Below are positions 37,340 through 48,390 of a stretch of DNA of 64,000 bases, piece by piece. The notes under the pieces are model-generated. The model had not been told where the DNA came from and ran no database searches. It saw nothing but the letters and a program-made list of their open reading frames with translations. Numbering within the stretch: position 1 is the stretch's first letter; each line of letters starts with the position of its first letter. Source of the DNA: Rhodococcus sp. 105337 (GTDB taxonomy: Bacteria; Actinomycetota; Actinomycetes; Mycobacteriales; Mycobacteriaceae); assembly GCF_012844225.1 (NCBI RefSeq), contig NZ_JABAGQ010000002.1, positions 310,001 to 374,000 of the forward strand, written 5' to 3'. Position numbers and translations under genes: made by a program.

Positions 37340-38889
37340 CACTTGCCTCCGTGGCGTCCGGGCAGGCGCCGCGCGTCGAGCCCGGGGAACAGGTTGTCGG
37401 CTCGGTTCCAGCCGTCGGCCAACCGTACTGCCGTCGAGTCCCGACCGGAAGCGACCGCCTCGGCGATCTCCCGGAGGGCGTGCGCGTGGGTGTGCGCGCG
37501 ATCGCGGGCGTAGGCGGCCGCGGTGTCCTTGCTGACCATGAACGCCCAGTCGCTCGAGACGGTGAGCAGTGCTTCGCGCAACATCTGGTCGTGCACGCGG
37601 TTGCGCAGGACCGGTGCTCCGGGTGCGTGCCCGTCACGGGCTTTGTCGAGTGTGTCGAGCGTGGTCCGGACCACCTCGTCGTTGAGCTGGACGAGGTCGG
37701 AGACCTGGTCGCCGGCCCACACCCGCCAGTCCTTGCCCGATCCCCACGAGGAGTTCGCGAGATCGACGGGGCCACCGACGTATCCGCGATCACGGGCGTC
37801 GGTGAGCGTGCCCACCTCGATGCCCGCCTCCGGCAGCGCCCGCAGAAGCCGCTCGAGGAACAGCGGGCCCTCGAACCACCAGTGCCCGAACAGTTCGGTG
37901 TCGAATGCCGCGACGACGAGTGCGTCCCTGCCGATACGCGCGGACTCGCTCCGGAGGCGGCGGCGGATCGTGTCGACGAAGTCGGCGACGTGGCGGTCGA
38001 CGGCGAGGGACGCGAGTTCGGGGTCGTAGGGCGCCTTGTCCTCCGACGGCACCGCGCGTCCGGTCACCCGGGAGGGTTTGAGACCCGTGTCGTGACAGTA
38101 GGTGTGGAAGTCGCGGTAGGCGGCGTGCCCGGGGTATCCGGACTTCGGCGACCACACGCGGTACGAGACCTGAAGGTCACGTCCGAAACACACGACGTCC
38201 GAGTCGAGCACGGTGCGGCCGAGAGTGGTCTCGCCGTGCAGCGCCGGCCCGTCGACCATGAAATGTTCGACACCTGCTGCCGCGTACCCGATTTCCATGC
38301 CCGGCGTGAATCCGCACTCGGGGCCCCAGATGCCACGGGGTCGGTGTTGCCAACGGGCGTGCGCGTCGTGCAGGCCTTCGGCGAGGGAGAACTCCCGCAT
38401 CCGGGGGTCGAGCAGTGGCTGGAACGGGTGCGCGAGCGGACCACCGAGCAGTTCGATCGCGTCGGAGTCGACGAGGTTGCGGAGCACGGGGGAACCGCCG
38501 TGGCGCCATCGGGTTTCGAACATCTCGAGCGCGGCTCCTGCCGCACGGTGTTCGCGTGCCCCGAGTGCCCGGTAGGACTCCTCGGCCATGCCGGCGGCCT
38601 CGTGGGCGCGCAGTTGCCAGTTGCCGAGCCAGTGGTGCATTCCGGCAAGACAGTGCGGATCGTCGAGCTGGGCGGCCAGGACGGGCGTGATCCCGAGCGT
38701 GACCATCCGGCTGTGTCCTTCGTGGGCGAGGCGCGCAAGAACGTCGGTGACCGGGAGATATGTTGCGGCCCAGGACTGATAGAGCCATTCCTCACCGACC
38801 GGCCAGCGGCCGTGATGGGCGAGCCACGGCAGGTGGGAGTGCAGGACGAGGGAGAACATTCCCGGTTCCCCGGTCTTCTTCGTACTCAC
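37339..38889 (-). CDS. GH57 alpha-1,4-glucan branching enzyme (Rv3031-like)
   Basis: A 516-residue GH57 enzyme. Region 1 is LVLHSHLPW; the nucleophile Glu191 lies in GIWGPECGF and the acid Asp330 in AAFDTELFGHWW, both matching characterised GH57 branching enzymes. It would create alpha-1,6 branches in glucan or in a methylglucose polysaccharide precursor. The GTG start overlaps the methyltransferase stop (GTGA), and its own stop overlaps the glycosyltransferase start, so the three proteins are made together. The frame open to 39303 is antisense-like extension. Confidence 0.9.
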   Translation of the reverse strand: MSTKKTGEPGMFSLVLHSHLPWLAHHGRWPVGEEWLYQSWAATYLPVTDVLARLAHEGHSRMVTLGITPVLAAQLDDPHCLAGMHHWLGNWQLRAHEAAGMAEESYRALGAREHRAAGAALEMFETRWRHGGSPVLRNLVDSDAIELLGGPLAHPFQPLLDPRMREFSLAEGLHDAHARWQHRPRGIWGPECGFTPGMEIGYAAAGVEHFMVDGPALHGETTLGRTVLDSDVVCFGRDLQVSYRVWSPKSGYPGHAAYRDFHTYCHDTGLKPSRVTGRAVPSEDKAPYDPELASLAVDRHVADFVDTIRRRLRSESARIGRDALVVAAFDTELFGHWWFEGPLFLERLLRALPEAGIEVGTLTDARDRGYVGGPVDLANSSWGSGKDWRVWAGDQVSDLVQLNDEVVRTTLDTLDKARDGHAPGAPVLRNRVHDQMLREALLTVSSDWAFMVSKDTAAAYARDRAHTHAHALREIAEAVASGRDSTAVRLADGWNRADNLFPGLDARRLPGRHGGK

Positions 38890-39665
38890 CGCGCGGGATC
38901 CTTTACTGCGACGGCAACCAGATCGAGGCTGCTGTCGATGTTTTCGGGGTCGAGGACGAAGTCGTCGACGGTGATGCCCGCGACGTCCTCGGTGAGTTCC
39001 GCCGGCCACGGTTCTCCGGCCAGTGCACGCTCGATCTGCGCGTCGATGAACGAGCCGCCGTGCTTGGCGTCGAGCGCGCGGAGTGTCGGGCCGTGGTGCA
39101 CTCCGGTCATCAGTTCCACTCGGAAACCGGCGCTGTCGAGCAGTTCCGAGAGTTCGGCCGCATCGAGTTCGCGGGTGTGGAACGGATTGAGCGGGGTGTC
39201 GCGCCCCGGCGAGAAGGTGATGCGGTTCGGTGTGCTGATCAGCAGCGCGCCGCCCGGGGAGAGCACGCGGTGGCATTCGCGGAGGAACTGTCCCTGGTCC
39301 CACAGGTGTTCGATGACCTGGAAGTTCACGACGACGTCGACGGTCTCGTCCGCGAGGGGGAGTTCGGCGAGGTTGCCGTGCCGCATGTCGACGCGCGGGT
39401 AGCGGGCGCGGATGTGGGCAACTGCGCTCTCGTCGTAGTCGAGGCCGATGACCCGCGTCGCCACGTCGGCGATCATGTCCGCGCCGTAGCCTTCGCCCGC
39501 TCCCGCTTCGAGGACGGTGCGGTGTCGGCAGCGGTCGAGCAGTTGCCGGTAGACCACTTCGTGGCGCCGGAACCAGTAGTTCTCCTCGGCGATGCCGGGT
39601 ACCGTCCGTTCGCCGGTGAGGGGGAGAGTCTGGGCGTCGTCGGTGCGGCTGTTGGTATCGCTCAC
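38886..39665 (-). CDS. SAM-dependent methyltransferase (Rv3030-like)
   Basis: A 259-residue class I methyltransferase, first gene of the coupled trio. Motif I is VLEAGAGEGYGADMIA; GLDYDESAVAHI and VVVNFQVIEHLWDQGQFLREC complete the SAM fold. The mycobacterial counterpart Rv3030 is regarded as a candidate methyltransferase for polymethylated polysaccharides. Coupling to a branching enzyme and glucosyltransferase supports a sugar substrate here. The GTG at 39665 is my choice of start, an upstream ORF start at 39719 being weaker. Confidence 0.85.
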   Translation of the reverse strand: MSDTNSRTDDAQTLPLTGERTVPGIAEENYWFRRHEVVYRQLLDRCRHRTVLEAGAGEGYGADMIADVATRVIGLDYDESAVAHIRARYPRVDMRHGNLAELPLADETVDVVVNFQVIEHLWDQGQFLRECHRVLSPGGALLISTPNRITFSPGRDTPLNPFHTRELDAAELSELLDSAGFRVELMTGVHHGPTLRALDAKHGGSFIDAQIERALAGEPWPAELTEDVAGITVDDFVLDPENIDSSLDLVAVAVKDPAR

Positions 39666-39763
39666 CGAGCAGACATTAGTGCCACTGCACTCCGGCTCCG
39701 TTCCGGTGGTCCAGATCACAGGTTTGCGCGTCCTTTCGTGCGGCTATGGTGAACCAGGAATCC

Positions 39764-39791
39764 CGCTAAGTTACCCACGGGTAACTTAGCG
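39764..39791. promoter_or_regulatory. Perfect 13-bp inverted repeat over the etfBA promoter
   Basis: CGCTAAGTTACCC and its exact complement are separated by 2 bp (AC), a 28-bp near-palindrome. It sits where the -35 of the etfB promoter should be, before TAATCT at 39797-39802, and 104 bp before the etfB ATG. The form (GTTACCC-GGGTAAC) is typical of TetR-family operators. It could also reach the divergent methyltransferase promoter. No cognate regulator is in the window. Confidence 0.75.
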
Positions 39792-39796
39792 TTTGA

Positions 39797-39802
39797 TAAT
39801 CT
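39797..39802 (+). promoter_or_regulatory. Candidate -10 (TAATCT) of etfBA
   Basis: TAATCT follows the inverted repeat by 5 bp, so a repressor on the repeat would occlude the promoter. Transcription would begin near 39809, leaving an ~85-nt leader with AGGAGG at 39875-39880. Confidence 0.5.
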
Positions 39803-39894
39803 ATCGCACACGCCGTGCGACAGACACGAGTGCTCGGTTCAGGCAGCGCCTTGCCGACCAAAGGCAGCTACACACAGGAGGTCGACGCAGACCC

Positions 39895-40680
39895 ATGACG
39901 AACATCGTCGTTTTGATCAAGCAGGTCCCCGACACGTGGTCCGAGCGCAAGCTCACCGACGGCGACTACACGCTCGACCGTGAAGCCGCCGACGCGGTTC
40001 TCGACGAGATCAACGAGCGGGCGGTCGAAGAGGCCCTGCTCATCAAGGAGCGCGACGGCGGCGAGGTGACCGTGCTGACCGCAGGTCCCGACCGCGCGAC
40101 CGACGCCATCCGCAAGGCGCTGTCGATGGGTGCCGACAAGGCCATCCACCTCAACGATCCCGCGCTGCACGGCTCGGACTCCATCCAGACCGCCTACGCG
40201 CTCGCCGCGGCGCTCGGCCAGATCGAGGGCGTCGAGCTCGTCATCGCCGGCAACGAGGCCACCGACGGTCGCGTCGGTGCCGTGCCCGCGATCATCGCGG
40301 AGTACCTGGGCCTGCCGCACCTCACGCACCTGCGCAAGCTGACCCTGGCCGACGGCAAGGCCACCGGCGAGCGTGAGACCGACGAGGGCGTCTTCGGCCT
40401 CGAGGCACCGCTCCCCGCGATCGTCTCGGTCACCGAGAAGATCAACGAGCCGCGCTTCCCGTCCTTCAAGGGCATCATGGCCGCGAAGAAGAAGGAAGTT
40501 CAGACCCTCACCCTGGCGGACATCGGTCTCGATCCCGAGATCTTCGGTGTCGCGAACGCCGCGTCCACCGTCACCGGCGTCACCCCGAAGCCTGCGCGTA
40601 CCGCCGGCGAGCGTGTCGCCGACGAGGGCGACGGTGGCGACAAGGTCGCTCAGTACCTGGTCGGCAACAAGATCATCTGA
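39895..40680 (+). CDS. etfB: Electron transfer flavoprotein beta subunit (FixA/EtfB)
   Basis: The 261-residue beta subunit accepts electrons from acyl-CoA dehydrogenases with the alpha subunit and passes them to ETF-quinone oxidoreductase. N-terminal NIVVLIKQVPDTWS and AMP-site residues (VLTAGPDRATDAIRKALSMGAD; ELVIAGNEATDGRVGAVPA) are present. The ATG at 39895 has AGGAGGT about 14 nt upstream, a long but the only plausible spacing. It precedes etfA by 48 bp. Confidence 0.96.
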   Translation: MTNIVVLIKQVPDTWSERKLTDGDYTLDREAADAVLDEINERAVEEALLIKERDGGEVTVLTAGPDRATDAIRKALSMGADKAIHLNDPALHGSDSIQTAYALAAALGQIEGVELVIAGNEATDGRVGAVPAIIAEYLGLPHLTHLRKLTLADGKATGERETDEGVFGLEAPLPAIVSVTEKINEPRFPSFKGIMAAKKKEVQTLTLADIGLDPEIFGVANAASTVTGVTPKPARTAGERVADEGDGGDKVAQYLVGNKII

Positions 40681-40728
40681 TCGCGCCCCCGCGACAACAC
40701 CAGACCTATCTAGGGAGAGAAGCAAGCA

Positions 40729-41685
40729 ATGGCAGAAGTACTCGTGCTCGTCGAGCATGCCGAGGGCGCGCTCAAGAAGATCAGCACCGAACTCATCACC
40801 GCCGCTCGCGCGCTGGGTGAGCCGTCGGCAGTCGTGACCGGTCCCGCCGGCACCGCCGACAAGCTCCAGGAGGCGCTCGCCGCCGCCGGTGCCGCGAAGG
40901 TCTACGCCGCCGAGTCGGACATCATCGACGGCTACCTCGTGACGCCGAAGGTCGACGTTCTCGCCGCGCTCGTCGAATCCACCAGCCCCGCAGCGGTTCT
41001 CACCGCAGCGTCGGTCGAGGGCAAGGAGGTGTCCGGCCGCCTCGCTGCGCGCCTGGGCTCCGGTCTGCTCGTCGACGTCGTCGACGTCAAGAGCGACGGC
41101 TCGGCCGTCCACTCGATCTTCGGTGGCGCGTTCACCGTCGATGCCAAGGCCAACGGCGACGTTCCGGTCATCTCGGTTCGCCCGGGTGCGATCGAGGCCA
41201 AGCCGGAGGCTGCCGCCGCCACTCGCGTCGACGTCGAGGTTCCGGCCCAGGAAGAGAACGCGGTCAAGATCACCTCGCGTGAGCCCGTCGCCGGTGGCGA
41301 CCGTCCCGAGCTCACCGAGGCGTCGATCGTCGTCTCCGGTGGTCGTGGTGTCGGCTCGGCCGACAAGTTCTCCGTGGTCGAAGAACTCGCCGATTCGCTC
41401 GGCGCAGCGGTGGGCGCATCGCGCGCCGCTGTCGACTCGGGCTACTACCCGGGTCAGTTCCAGGTCGGCCAGACCGGTAAGACGGTCTCGCCGCAGCTGT
41501 ACATCGCGCTCGGTATCTCCGGAGCGATCCAGCACCGCGCGGGTATGCAGACCTCGAAGACCATCGTCGCGGTCAACAAGGACGAAGAGGCACCGATCTT
41601 CGAGATCGCCGACTTCGGCGTCGTGGGCGACCTGTTCAACGTCGCTCCGCAGCTGACCGAGGCTGTCAAGAAGCACAAGGGCTGA
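40729..41685 (+). CDS. etfA: Electron transfer flavoprotein alpha subunit (FixB/EtfA)
   Basis: The 318-residue alpha subunit holds FAD through its C-terminal domain: [56 protein letters not shown] and [19 protein letters not shown]. The N-terminal domain starts [16 protein letters not shown]. With etfB it makes the soluble electron carrier of fatty-acid beta-oxidation. AGGGAGAG precedes the ATG. A strong hairpin follows. Confidence 0.96.
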   Translation: MAEVLVLVEHAEGALKKISTELITAARALGEPSAVVTGPAGTADKLQEALAAAGAAKVYAAESDIIDGYLVTPKVDVLAALVESTSPAAVLTAASVEGKEVSGRLAARLGSGLLVDVVDVKSDGSAVHSIFGGAFTVDAKANGDVPVISVRPGAIEAKPEAAAATRVDVEVPAQEENAVKITSREPVAGGDRPELTEASIVVSGGRGVGSADKFSVVEELADSLGAAVGASRAAVDSGYYPGQFQVGQTGKTVSPQLYIALGISGAIQHRAGMQTSKTIVAVNKDEEAPIFEIADFGVVGDLFNVAPQLTEAVKKHKG

Positions 41686-41701
41686 TTCTCACCCTCAGCA
41701 A

Positions 41702-41742
41702 GAGCGCGGCCCCGTTCCGGAATCCGGAGCGGGGCCGCGCTC
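41702..41742 (+). terminator. Long hairpin terminator after etfA
   Basis: GAGCGCGGCCCCG pairs with its exact complement, and the inner TTCCGG/CCGGAG extends the helix to about 19 bp around an AAT loop. It lies 16 bp after the etfA stop. There is no T tract. Confidence 0.8.
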
Positions 41743-41859
41743 GCGCGTGGTCGGTCCCGGTGGGCGAGATGTCCGGCTCGTCCGCACGCCGGAACGTGAC
41801 CCTTGCCGCATGTGCTCCCGTGGAAGCGGTGAGCGCGACGGGCACCCCGAGCCACCCGC

Positions 41860-41865
41860 TATCCT
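41860..41865 (+). promoter_or_regulatory. Candidate -10 (TATCCT) of the cysteine desulfurase gene, leaderless
   Basis: TATCCT ends 9 nt before the ATG at 41875, so transcription probably starts at or just before the start codon. Confidence 0.45.
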
Positions 41866-41874
41866 GGATCGGTC

Positions 41875-43110
41875 ATGACCTCGCCCGCCACCGGATCCTC
41901 CGGTACCCCGAAAACTGTCTACCTCGATCACGCCGCGACCACGCCGATGCTGACCGCGGCGATCGACGCGATGACCGGGGTGTTCGCAACCACCGGCAAT
42001 GCCTCGTCCCTGCACGGTTCGGGACGCGCGGCACGCCGCAGGATAGAAGAAGCCCGCGAATCGATCGCCGCCGAACTCGGTGCGCGACCCTCCGAAGTGA
42101 TCTTCGTCTCCGGCGGCACCGAAGGCGACAACCTCGCGGTCAAGGGCATCTACTGGGGCCGGCGCGCCCAGGACCCGCGGCGCCGCCGGATCATCGCGAG
42201 CGCCGTGGAACACCACGCCGTGCTCGACGCCGTCGAGTGGCTGGCCGACCACGAGGGTGCCGTGGTGACCTGGCTGCCGGTGGACGCGGTCGGGCGGGTC
42301 GAGCCGGCAGTTCTGCGCGAGGCGCTCGCCGCTCATCCGGACGAGGTCGCCCTCGTCACGATCATGTGGGCCAACAACGAAGTCGGCACCGTGATGCCGA
42401 TCGCCGAACTCGCTGCCGTCGCGGCCGAGTTCGGTGTGCCGATGCACAGCGACGCGGTGCAAGCCGTCGCGCATCTGCCCGTCGATTTCGCGGCGAGCGG
42501 GCTGTCGGCGCTCACCCTCGCCGCTCACAAGTTCGGCGGCCCCCAGGGTGTCGGTGCGCTCCTGCTCGGACGCCAGGTGCCCTGCGTTCCGCTCGCGCAC
42601 GGCGGTGGACACGAACGGGACATCCGGTCGGGGACCCAGGACACCGCGTCGATCGTCGGCATGGCCGCTGCGCTCCGGGAGGTCACCCGCGACCTTCCGG
42701 CCCGGACCGCCGAACTCGCCGTCCTGCGCGATCGTCTGGTCGACGGTGTCGAAGCGGTGATCCCCGATGTGATCCTCAACGGACCCCGCGGCGCGGGGCG
42801 GCTTCCCAACAATGCGCACATGACGTTCCCCGGCTGTGAGGGGGATTCGCTGCTGATGCTGCTCGATGCGGCCGGGATCGAATGCTCTACCGGGTCGGCG
42901 TGCACGGCAGGCGTGGCGCGGCCCAGCCACGTGCTGGTCGCGATGGGATCCGACCCCGCGACCGCCCGCGGGTCGTTGCGATTCTCGTTGGGGCACACCA
43001 CGACCCGAGACGACATCGATGTACTGATCGACGCTCTGCCGCGCGTGGTGGAGCGGGCACGTGCCGCCGGTATGGCGAGCGCTGGTGGACGAGGAGGTGA
43101 CCGGAGATGA
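41875..43110 (+). CDS. IscS-type cysteine desulfurase
   Basis: A 411-residue PLP enzyme that removes sulfur from cysteine and delivers it as persulfide. It has [10 protein letters not shown] at the N-terminus, [11 protein letters not shown], the PLP Lys219 in [13 protein letters not shown], and the persulfide Cys343 in [19 protein letters not shown]. Its stop overlaps the mnmA start (ATGA), so it probably supplies sulfur for tRNA 2-thiouridine; it could also serve the Moco pathway. It corresponds in place to Rv3025c (iscS). Confidence 0.93.
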   Translation: MTSPATGSSGTPKTVYLDHAATTPMLTAAIDAMTGVFATTGNASSLHGSGRAARRRIEEARESIAAELGARPSEVIFVSGGTEGDNLAVKGIYWGRRAQDPRRRRIIASAVEHHAVLDAVEWLADHEGAVVTWLPVDAVGRVEPAVLREALAAHPDEVALVTIMWANNEVGTVMPIAELAAVAAEFGVPMHSDAVQAVAHLPVDFAASGLSALTLAAHKFGGPQGVGALLLGRQVPCVPLAHGGGHERDIRSGTQDTASIVGMAAALREVTRDLPARTAELAVLRDRLVDGVEAVIPDVILNGPRGAGRLPNNAHMTFPGCEGDSLLMLLDAAGIECSTGSACTAGVARPSHVLVAMGSDPATARGSLRFSLGHTTTRDDIDVLIDALPRVVERARAAGMASAGGRGGDRR

Positions 43111-44201
43111 GGATTCTTGCGGCTATGAGCGGCGGTGTGGACTCGGCGGTTGCCGCGGCCCGCGCTGTCGATGCCGGACACGACGTGGTGGGGGTGCATC
43201 TGGCGTTGTCGTCTGCTCCCGGCACCCTGCGCACCGGTTCGCGTGGTTGTTGTTCGAAAGAGGATGCCGGCGATGCCCGCCGCGCCGCCGACATGCTCGG
43301 AATCCCTTTCTACATATGGGATTTCGCCGACCGCTTCAAAGAAGACGTGATCGACGACTTCGTGGAGGCCTACGCGGCGGGTCAGACCCCCAATCCGTGC
43401 CTGCGGTGCAACGAGAAGATCAAGTTCTCCGCGCTGGCCGACCGCGCGGTGGCCCTGGGCTTCGACGCGGTCGCGACCGGCCACTACGCGCGCTTGCAGG
43501 ACGGGGTGCTGCGGCGCGCGGTCGACGCCGACAAGGACCAGTCCTACGTATTGGCAGTGCTGACTGCGGAACAGTTGTCGCGGGCGATGTTCCCGATCGG
43601 GGACACACCCAAGGACCTGATCCGCGCCGAAGCCGCCGAGCGCGGTCTCGCGGTGGCGAACAAGCCGGACAGCCACGACATCTGCTTCATTCCCTCCGGT
43701 GACACCCGGGCCTTCCTCGGCGCGCGCATCGGGGTGCGGCCCGGTGCGGTCGTCGACGACGATTCGGGGGAGGTCCTCGCCGAGCACGAGGGCGTCCACG
43801 GCTTCACGATCGGTCAGCGCAAGGGACTCGGGATCTCCGGTCCGGGCGCCGACGGCGGTCCGCGGTACGTCACCGCGATCGAACCCGAGACGGGCACCGT
43901 CCGTGTCGGCAGCGCCGAACGCCTCAAGGTCGACTTCATCCATGCGGAGCGTGCGGTATGGACCTCGGGTAGCGCACCCGACGGCCCCGTCGAATGCGTC
44001 GTGCAGGTCCGCGCGCACGGCGGGATCGCCCCGGCGGTCGCCGAGGCGGCCGGTTCGGGCATCGAGATCTCTCTGCGGGAACCGCTCACGGGCGTCGCCG
44101 CCGGTCAGGCCGCGGTGCTGTACCGGCCGGACCCGGCCGGAGACATCGTTCTCGGCAGCGGCACGATCGCGGTCGCACGGCCCGTAGCCGAGGGCATGTG
44201 A
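43107..44201 (+). CDS. mnmA: tRNA-specific 2-thiouridylase MnmA (TrmU)
   Basis: The 364-residue enzyme thiolates U34 of tRNAs for Lys, Glu and Gln. It has the PP-loop [15 protein letters not shown], the catalytic Cys in [36 protein letters not shown], and the second Cys in [16 protein letters not shown]. It is translationally coupled to the upstream cysteine desulfurase and to the downstream MetE-like gene by 4-bp overlaps. Confidence 0.96.
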   Translation: MRILAAMSGGVDSAVAAARAVDAGHDVVGVHLALSSAPGTLRTGSRGCCSKEDAGDARRAADMLGIPFYIWDFADRFKEDVIDDFVEAYAAGQTPNPCLRCNEKIKFSALADRAVALGFDAVATGHYARLQDGVLRRAVDADKDQSYVLAVLTAEQLSRAMFPIGDTPKDLIRAEAAERGLAVANKPDSHDICFIPSGDTRAFLGARIGVRPGAVVDDDSGEVLAEHEGVHGFTIGQRKGLGISGPGADGGPRYVTAIEPETGTVRVGSAERLKVDFIHAERAVWTSGSAPDGPVECVVQVRAHGGIAPAVAEAAGSGIEISLREPLTGVAAGQAAVLYRPDPAGDIVLGSGTIAVARPVAEGM

Positions 44202-45226
44202 CGACCCGAGACCCGGCTCGGGGGATCTGGTCCGGGATCGCCACCGGAGTGGGTTCGTGGCCGGGCACCGACGCGCGCGAAGCGGCGGCTGTGGTGGTCG
44301 GGGAACTCGCCGAGCTTCCGCATCTCGTGGAACTTCCGGACAGAGGTCTGGGTTCGGACACGATCGGGCGGGCGAGCGCGCTGCTCGTCGACCTCCATCT
44401 CGACGCATCGACGACCGGTTACCGATTGGTCTCCCGGCGCGGCACGATCGCCGCGCGCGCCGAAGATCTGCTCCGGCAGGACCTCGACGCGCTCGAGGAA
44501 GCGTGGGAACGCGCCGGTGCGGGGCCGGATCGCACGGTCAAGGTGCAGTCGGCCGGTCCGCTGACGCTGGCTGCTCATCTGGAACTCGCCACGGGCCGTC
44601 GCGTCCTGCTCGACCGCGGGGCGGTGCGCGAACTGTCCGAGTCGCTGGCGGAGGGAATTGCGCGGCACGCCGCCGAACTGCACCGCAGACTCGGCGTGCA
44701 GGTCGTCGTGCAACTCGACGAACCCGCGCTTCCCGATGTCCTCGCCGGGACATTGGAGGGCAGGACGATCCTCGAGACGGTTCCGGCATGGCCCGAACCC
44801 GAGGCGCTCGACGTCCTGGATACGACGATCCGCGGCACCGGACTGTCCGTCGCGGTGCACTGCTGCGTCGGCAGCCTGCCCGCCGACCTGTTGCGCCGCA
44901 GCGCCGCAGAGGCCGTCGCGTTCGATCTCACGAGGGTGTCGCGGGCCGATCTGGACGGCATCGGTGAACTGTTCGATTCCGGTACCGCGCTCGTCCTCGG
45001 GCTGGTTCCGACCACCGCTCCCAACCCCGTGCCCAGCTGGCGGGAGCAGGCGGCACCTGCCGTGGAACTCTTCGACCGTCTCGGCTTCCCCCGTACCGCG
45101 TTGCGGTCGGTGTCCGTGGCCCCGACGTGCGGGCTCGCCTCGGCGGACCCGCACTGGGCGCGGCAGGCACTGAAGTCGGCGCGCGACATCTCGGCAGCGC
45201 TCTCGGAGGACCCCGAGACGCTGTGA
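44198..45226 (+). CDS. MetE-like cobalamin-independent methionine synthase, C-terminal-domain protein
   Basis: A 342-residue protein related only to the catalytic C-terminal barrel of MetE. Zinc ligands are kept: the His-x-Cys of [11 protein letters not shown] and the later Cys in [11 protein letters not shown]. Other family marks are [23 protein letters not shown] and [16 protein letters not shown]. It lacks the N-terminal half, so it resembles the short archaeal-type core enzymes and may methylate homocysteine from another donor. It overlaps mnmA by GTGA. Mycobacteria have an equivalent (Rv3015c) in this region. Confidence 0.82.
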   Translation: MTTRDPARGIWSGIATGVGSWPGTDAREAAAVVVGELAELPHLVELPDRGLGSDTIGRASALLVDLHLDASTTGYRLVSRRGTIAARAEDLLRQDLDALEEAWERAGAGPDRTVKVQSAGPLTLAAHLELATGRRVLLDRGAVRELSESLAEGIARHAAELHRRLGVQVVVQLDEPALPDVLAGTLEGRTILETVPAWPEPEALDVLDTTIRGTGLSVAVHCCVGSLPADLLRRSAAEAVAFDLTRVSRADLDGIGELFDSGTALVLGLVPTTAPNPVPSWREQAAPAVELFDRLGFPRTALRSVSVAPTCGLASADPHWARQALKSARDISAALSEDPETL

Positions 45227-45302
45227 CGAAAGGGGTCCGGCCGACGCCGCCGGACCCGGTCCGGTGCGATCGGATCGCTGCGGAGTTGTCGGGGTCCTCG
45301 AC

Positions 45303-45308
45303 TAGTCT
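45303..45308 (+). promoter_or_regulatory. Candidate -10 (TAGTCT) of ligA, leaderless
   Basis: TAGTCT ends 8 nt before the GTG at 45317. Confidence 0.4.
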
Positions 45309-45313
45309 TGTGA

Positions 45314-47404
<2,091 letters not shown>

Positions 47405-47656
47405 CGCCCCCGACGGGCATCCACCCGGCGGCGCGCCCGCGTTCGCCTCGTCGGTGCCGGGTGCTCGCTCCTATCTCCTGACACATCTCGGAAAGCGCCT
47501 CTCGGTCGCCGTGAACAACGGCATGATCGGAAGAACGTGCTGTGAACGTGTCCTTCGGTGGTCGTCCTGTTGCGAGTCGGATCGGTCCGCGCGACGGGCT
47601 CCGAGGCGAAGGCGTTGATGTTCCGACGCCGGAGACGTGGGGTGGAGATGGTCGAA
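47405..47656 (+). other. Intergenic region between ligA and the pseudo-ABC gene
   Basis: This 252-bp stretch has no convincing gene. The frame of the next gene is open from 47558, but the residues encoded there are arginine-rich and uninformative. I see no strong hairpin after ligA. Confidence 0.4.
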
Positions 47657-48388
47657 ATGTCTGTGACGGACCCCAGGGCGTCGTGGGCGCCGGTTCCGGG
47701 AACGCTCGTTTCGGCACGGAGCATCGAACTGGACGGGCCGTGGGGACACGTGTTCGGTCCGCTCGACCTCGATATCGACGAGGGCGGAGTCTCCGTGCTG
47801 GCGGCACCGGCCGGGGCGGCACGCACCGCGTTGATGATGGCGTTGTGCGGACGGATGCGCCTGACCGGCGGTTCGCTCACCGTCCTCGGATACGAGGACC
47901 AGCCGAGAAAGGTGTTCGCTCATTCCGCGATCGCGTGCATGAACGAACTCGACGAGGTGCCGCCCTCGGTCACCGTGCGCGATCTCGTCACCGAACAGAA
48001 GCGGTGGGATTCGCCCTGGTACCGGCTCGTGCCACGGGTCGACGAACGCGGAGTCGCGGACATGTGCGAGGAGGTGTTCGGCGACGTCGAACTCCCGCAC
48101 CTGCGGGCTTTCATCGACGACCTGCCGGAACTTCAGCAGATGCTGTTGCGTATCGCGGTCGCGAACACCCGGCGCCCGCCGCTGCTGGTGGTCGGGCGGC
48201 TCGACCGGATCGCCGACGACGCCGAGCGCGCGGTTCTTCTCGAGAGGCTGATCGCACTGGGCGAGACGCAATCGGTGATCACCGCCGACGTGAATCCGAT
48301 TCCTCCCGGGGCCGCGGTGCGGACCCTGGTGGACTTGCACGATCTTCTGGGGCCGGGCGACATCGGCGTCATGACCGAGACGGGGTAG
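47657..48388 (+). CDS. ABC-ATPase-like protein with degenerate catalytic motifs
   Basis: A 243-residue protein with the length and strand pattern of an ABC ATPase, but each catalytic motif has decayed. The Walker A position reads APAGAARTAL (residues 50-59) with Arg56 for the essential Lys. The signature position reads LPELQQ (156-161) instead of LSGGQ. Walker B reads PPLLVVGRLD, with Gly180-Arg181 for Asp-Glu. The surrounding sequence (MALCGRMRLTGGSLTVLGYE; SVTVRDLV) is well preserved, so this is a selected pseudo-ATPase rather than a pseudogene. It is 2 bp before the YhgE/Pip gene and probably works with it. I chose the ATG at 47657 (GGAG upstream); ATG at 47618 or 47648 is possible. Confidence 0.75.
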   Translation: MSVTDPRASWAPVPGTLVSARSIELDGPWGHVFGPLDLDIDEGGVSVLAAPAGAARTALMMALCGRMRLTGGSLTVLGYEDQPRKVFAHSAIACMNELDEVPPSVTVRDLVTEQKRWDSPWYRLVPRVDERGVADMCEEVFGDVELPHLRAFIDDLPELQQMLLRIAVANTRRPPLLVVGRLDRIADDAERAVLLERLIALGETQSVITADVNPIPPGAAVRTLVDLHDLLGPGDIGVMTETG

Positions 48389-48390
48389 CG

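Noticed and set aside
35751-37793. 680-residue minus-strand ORF across the GT4/GH57 genes in another frame
   Set aside because: Arg- and Pro-rich with no domain, while the overlapping frames encode clear enzymes with catalytic motifs.
47657-48388. Reading the ABC-like gene as a pseudogene
   Set aside because: The frame is intact, length is normal, non-catalytic regions are conserved and the gene is tightly spaced to its partner, so a functional pseudo-ATPase fits better.
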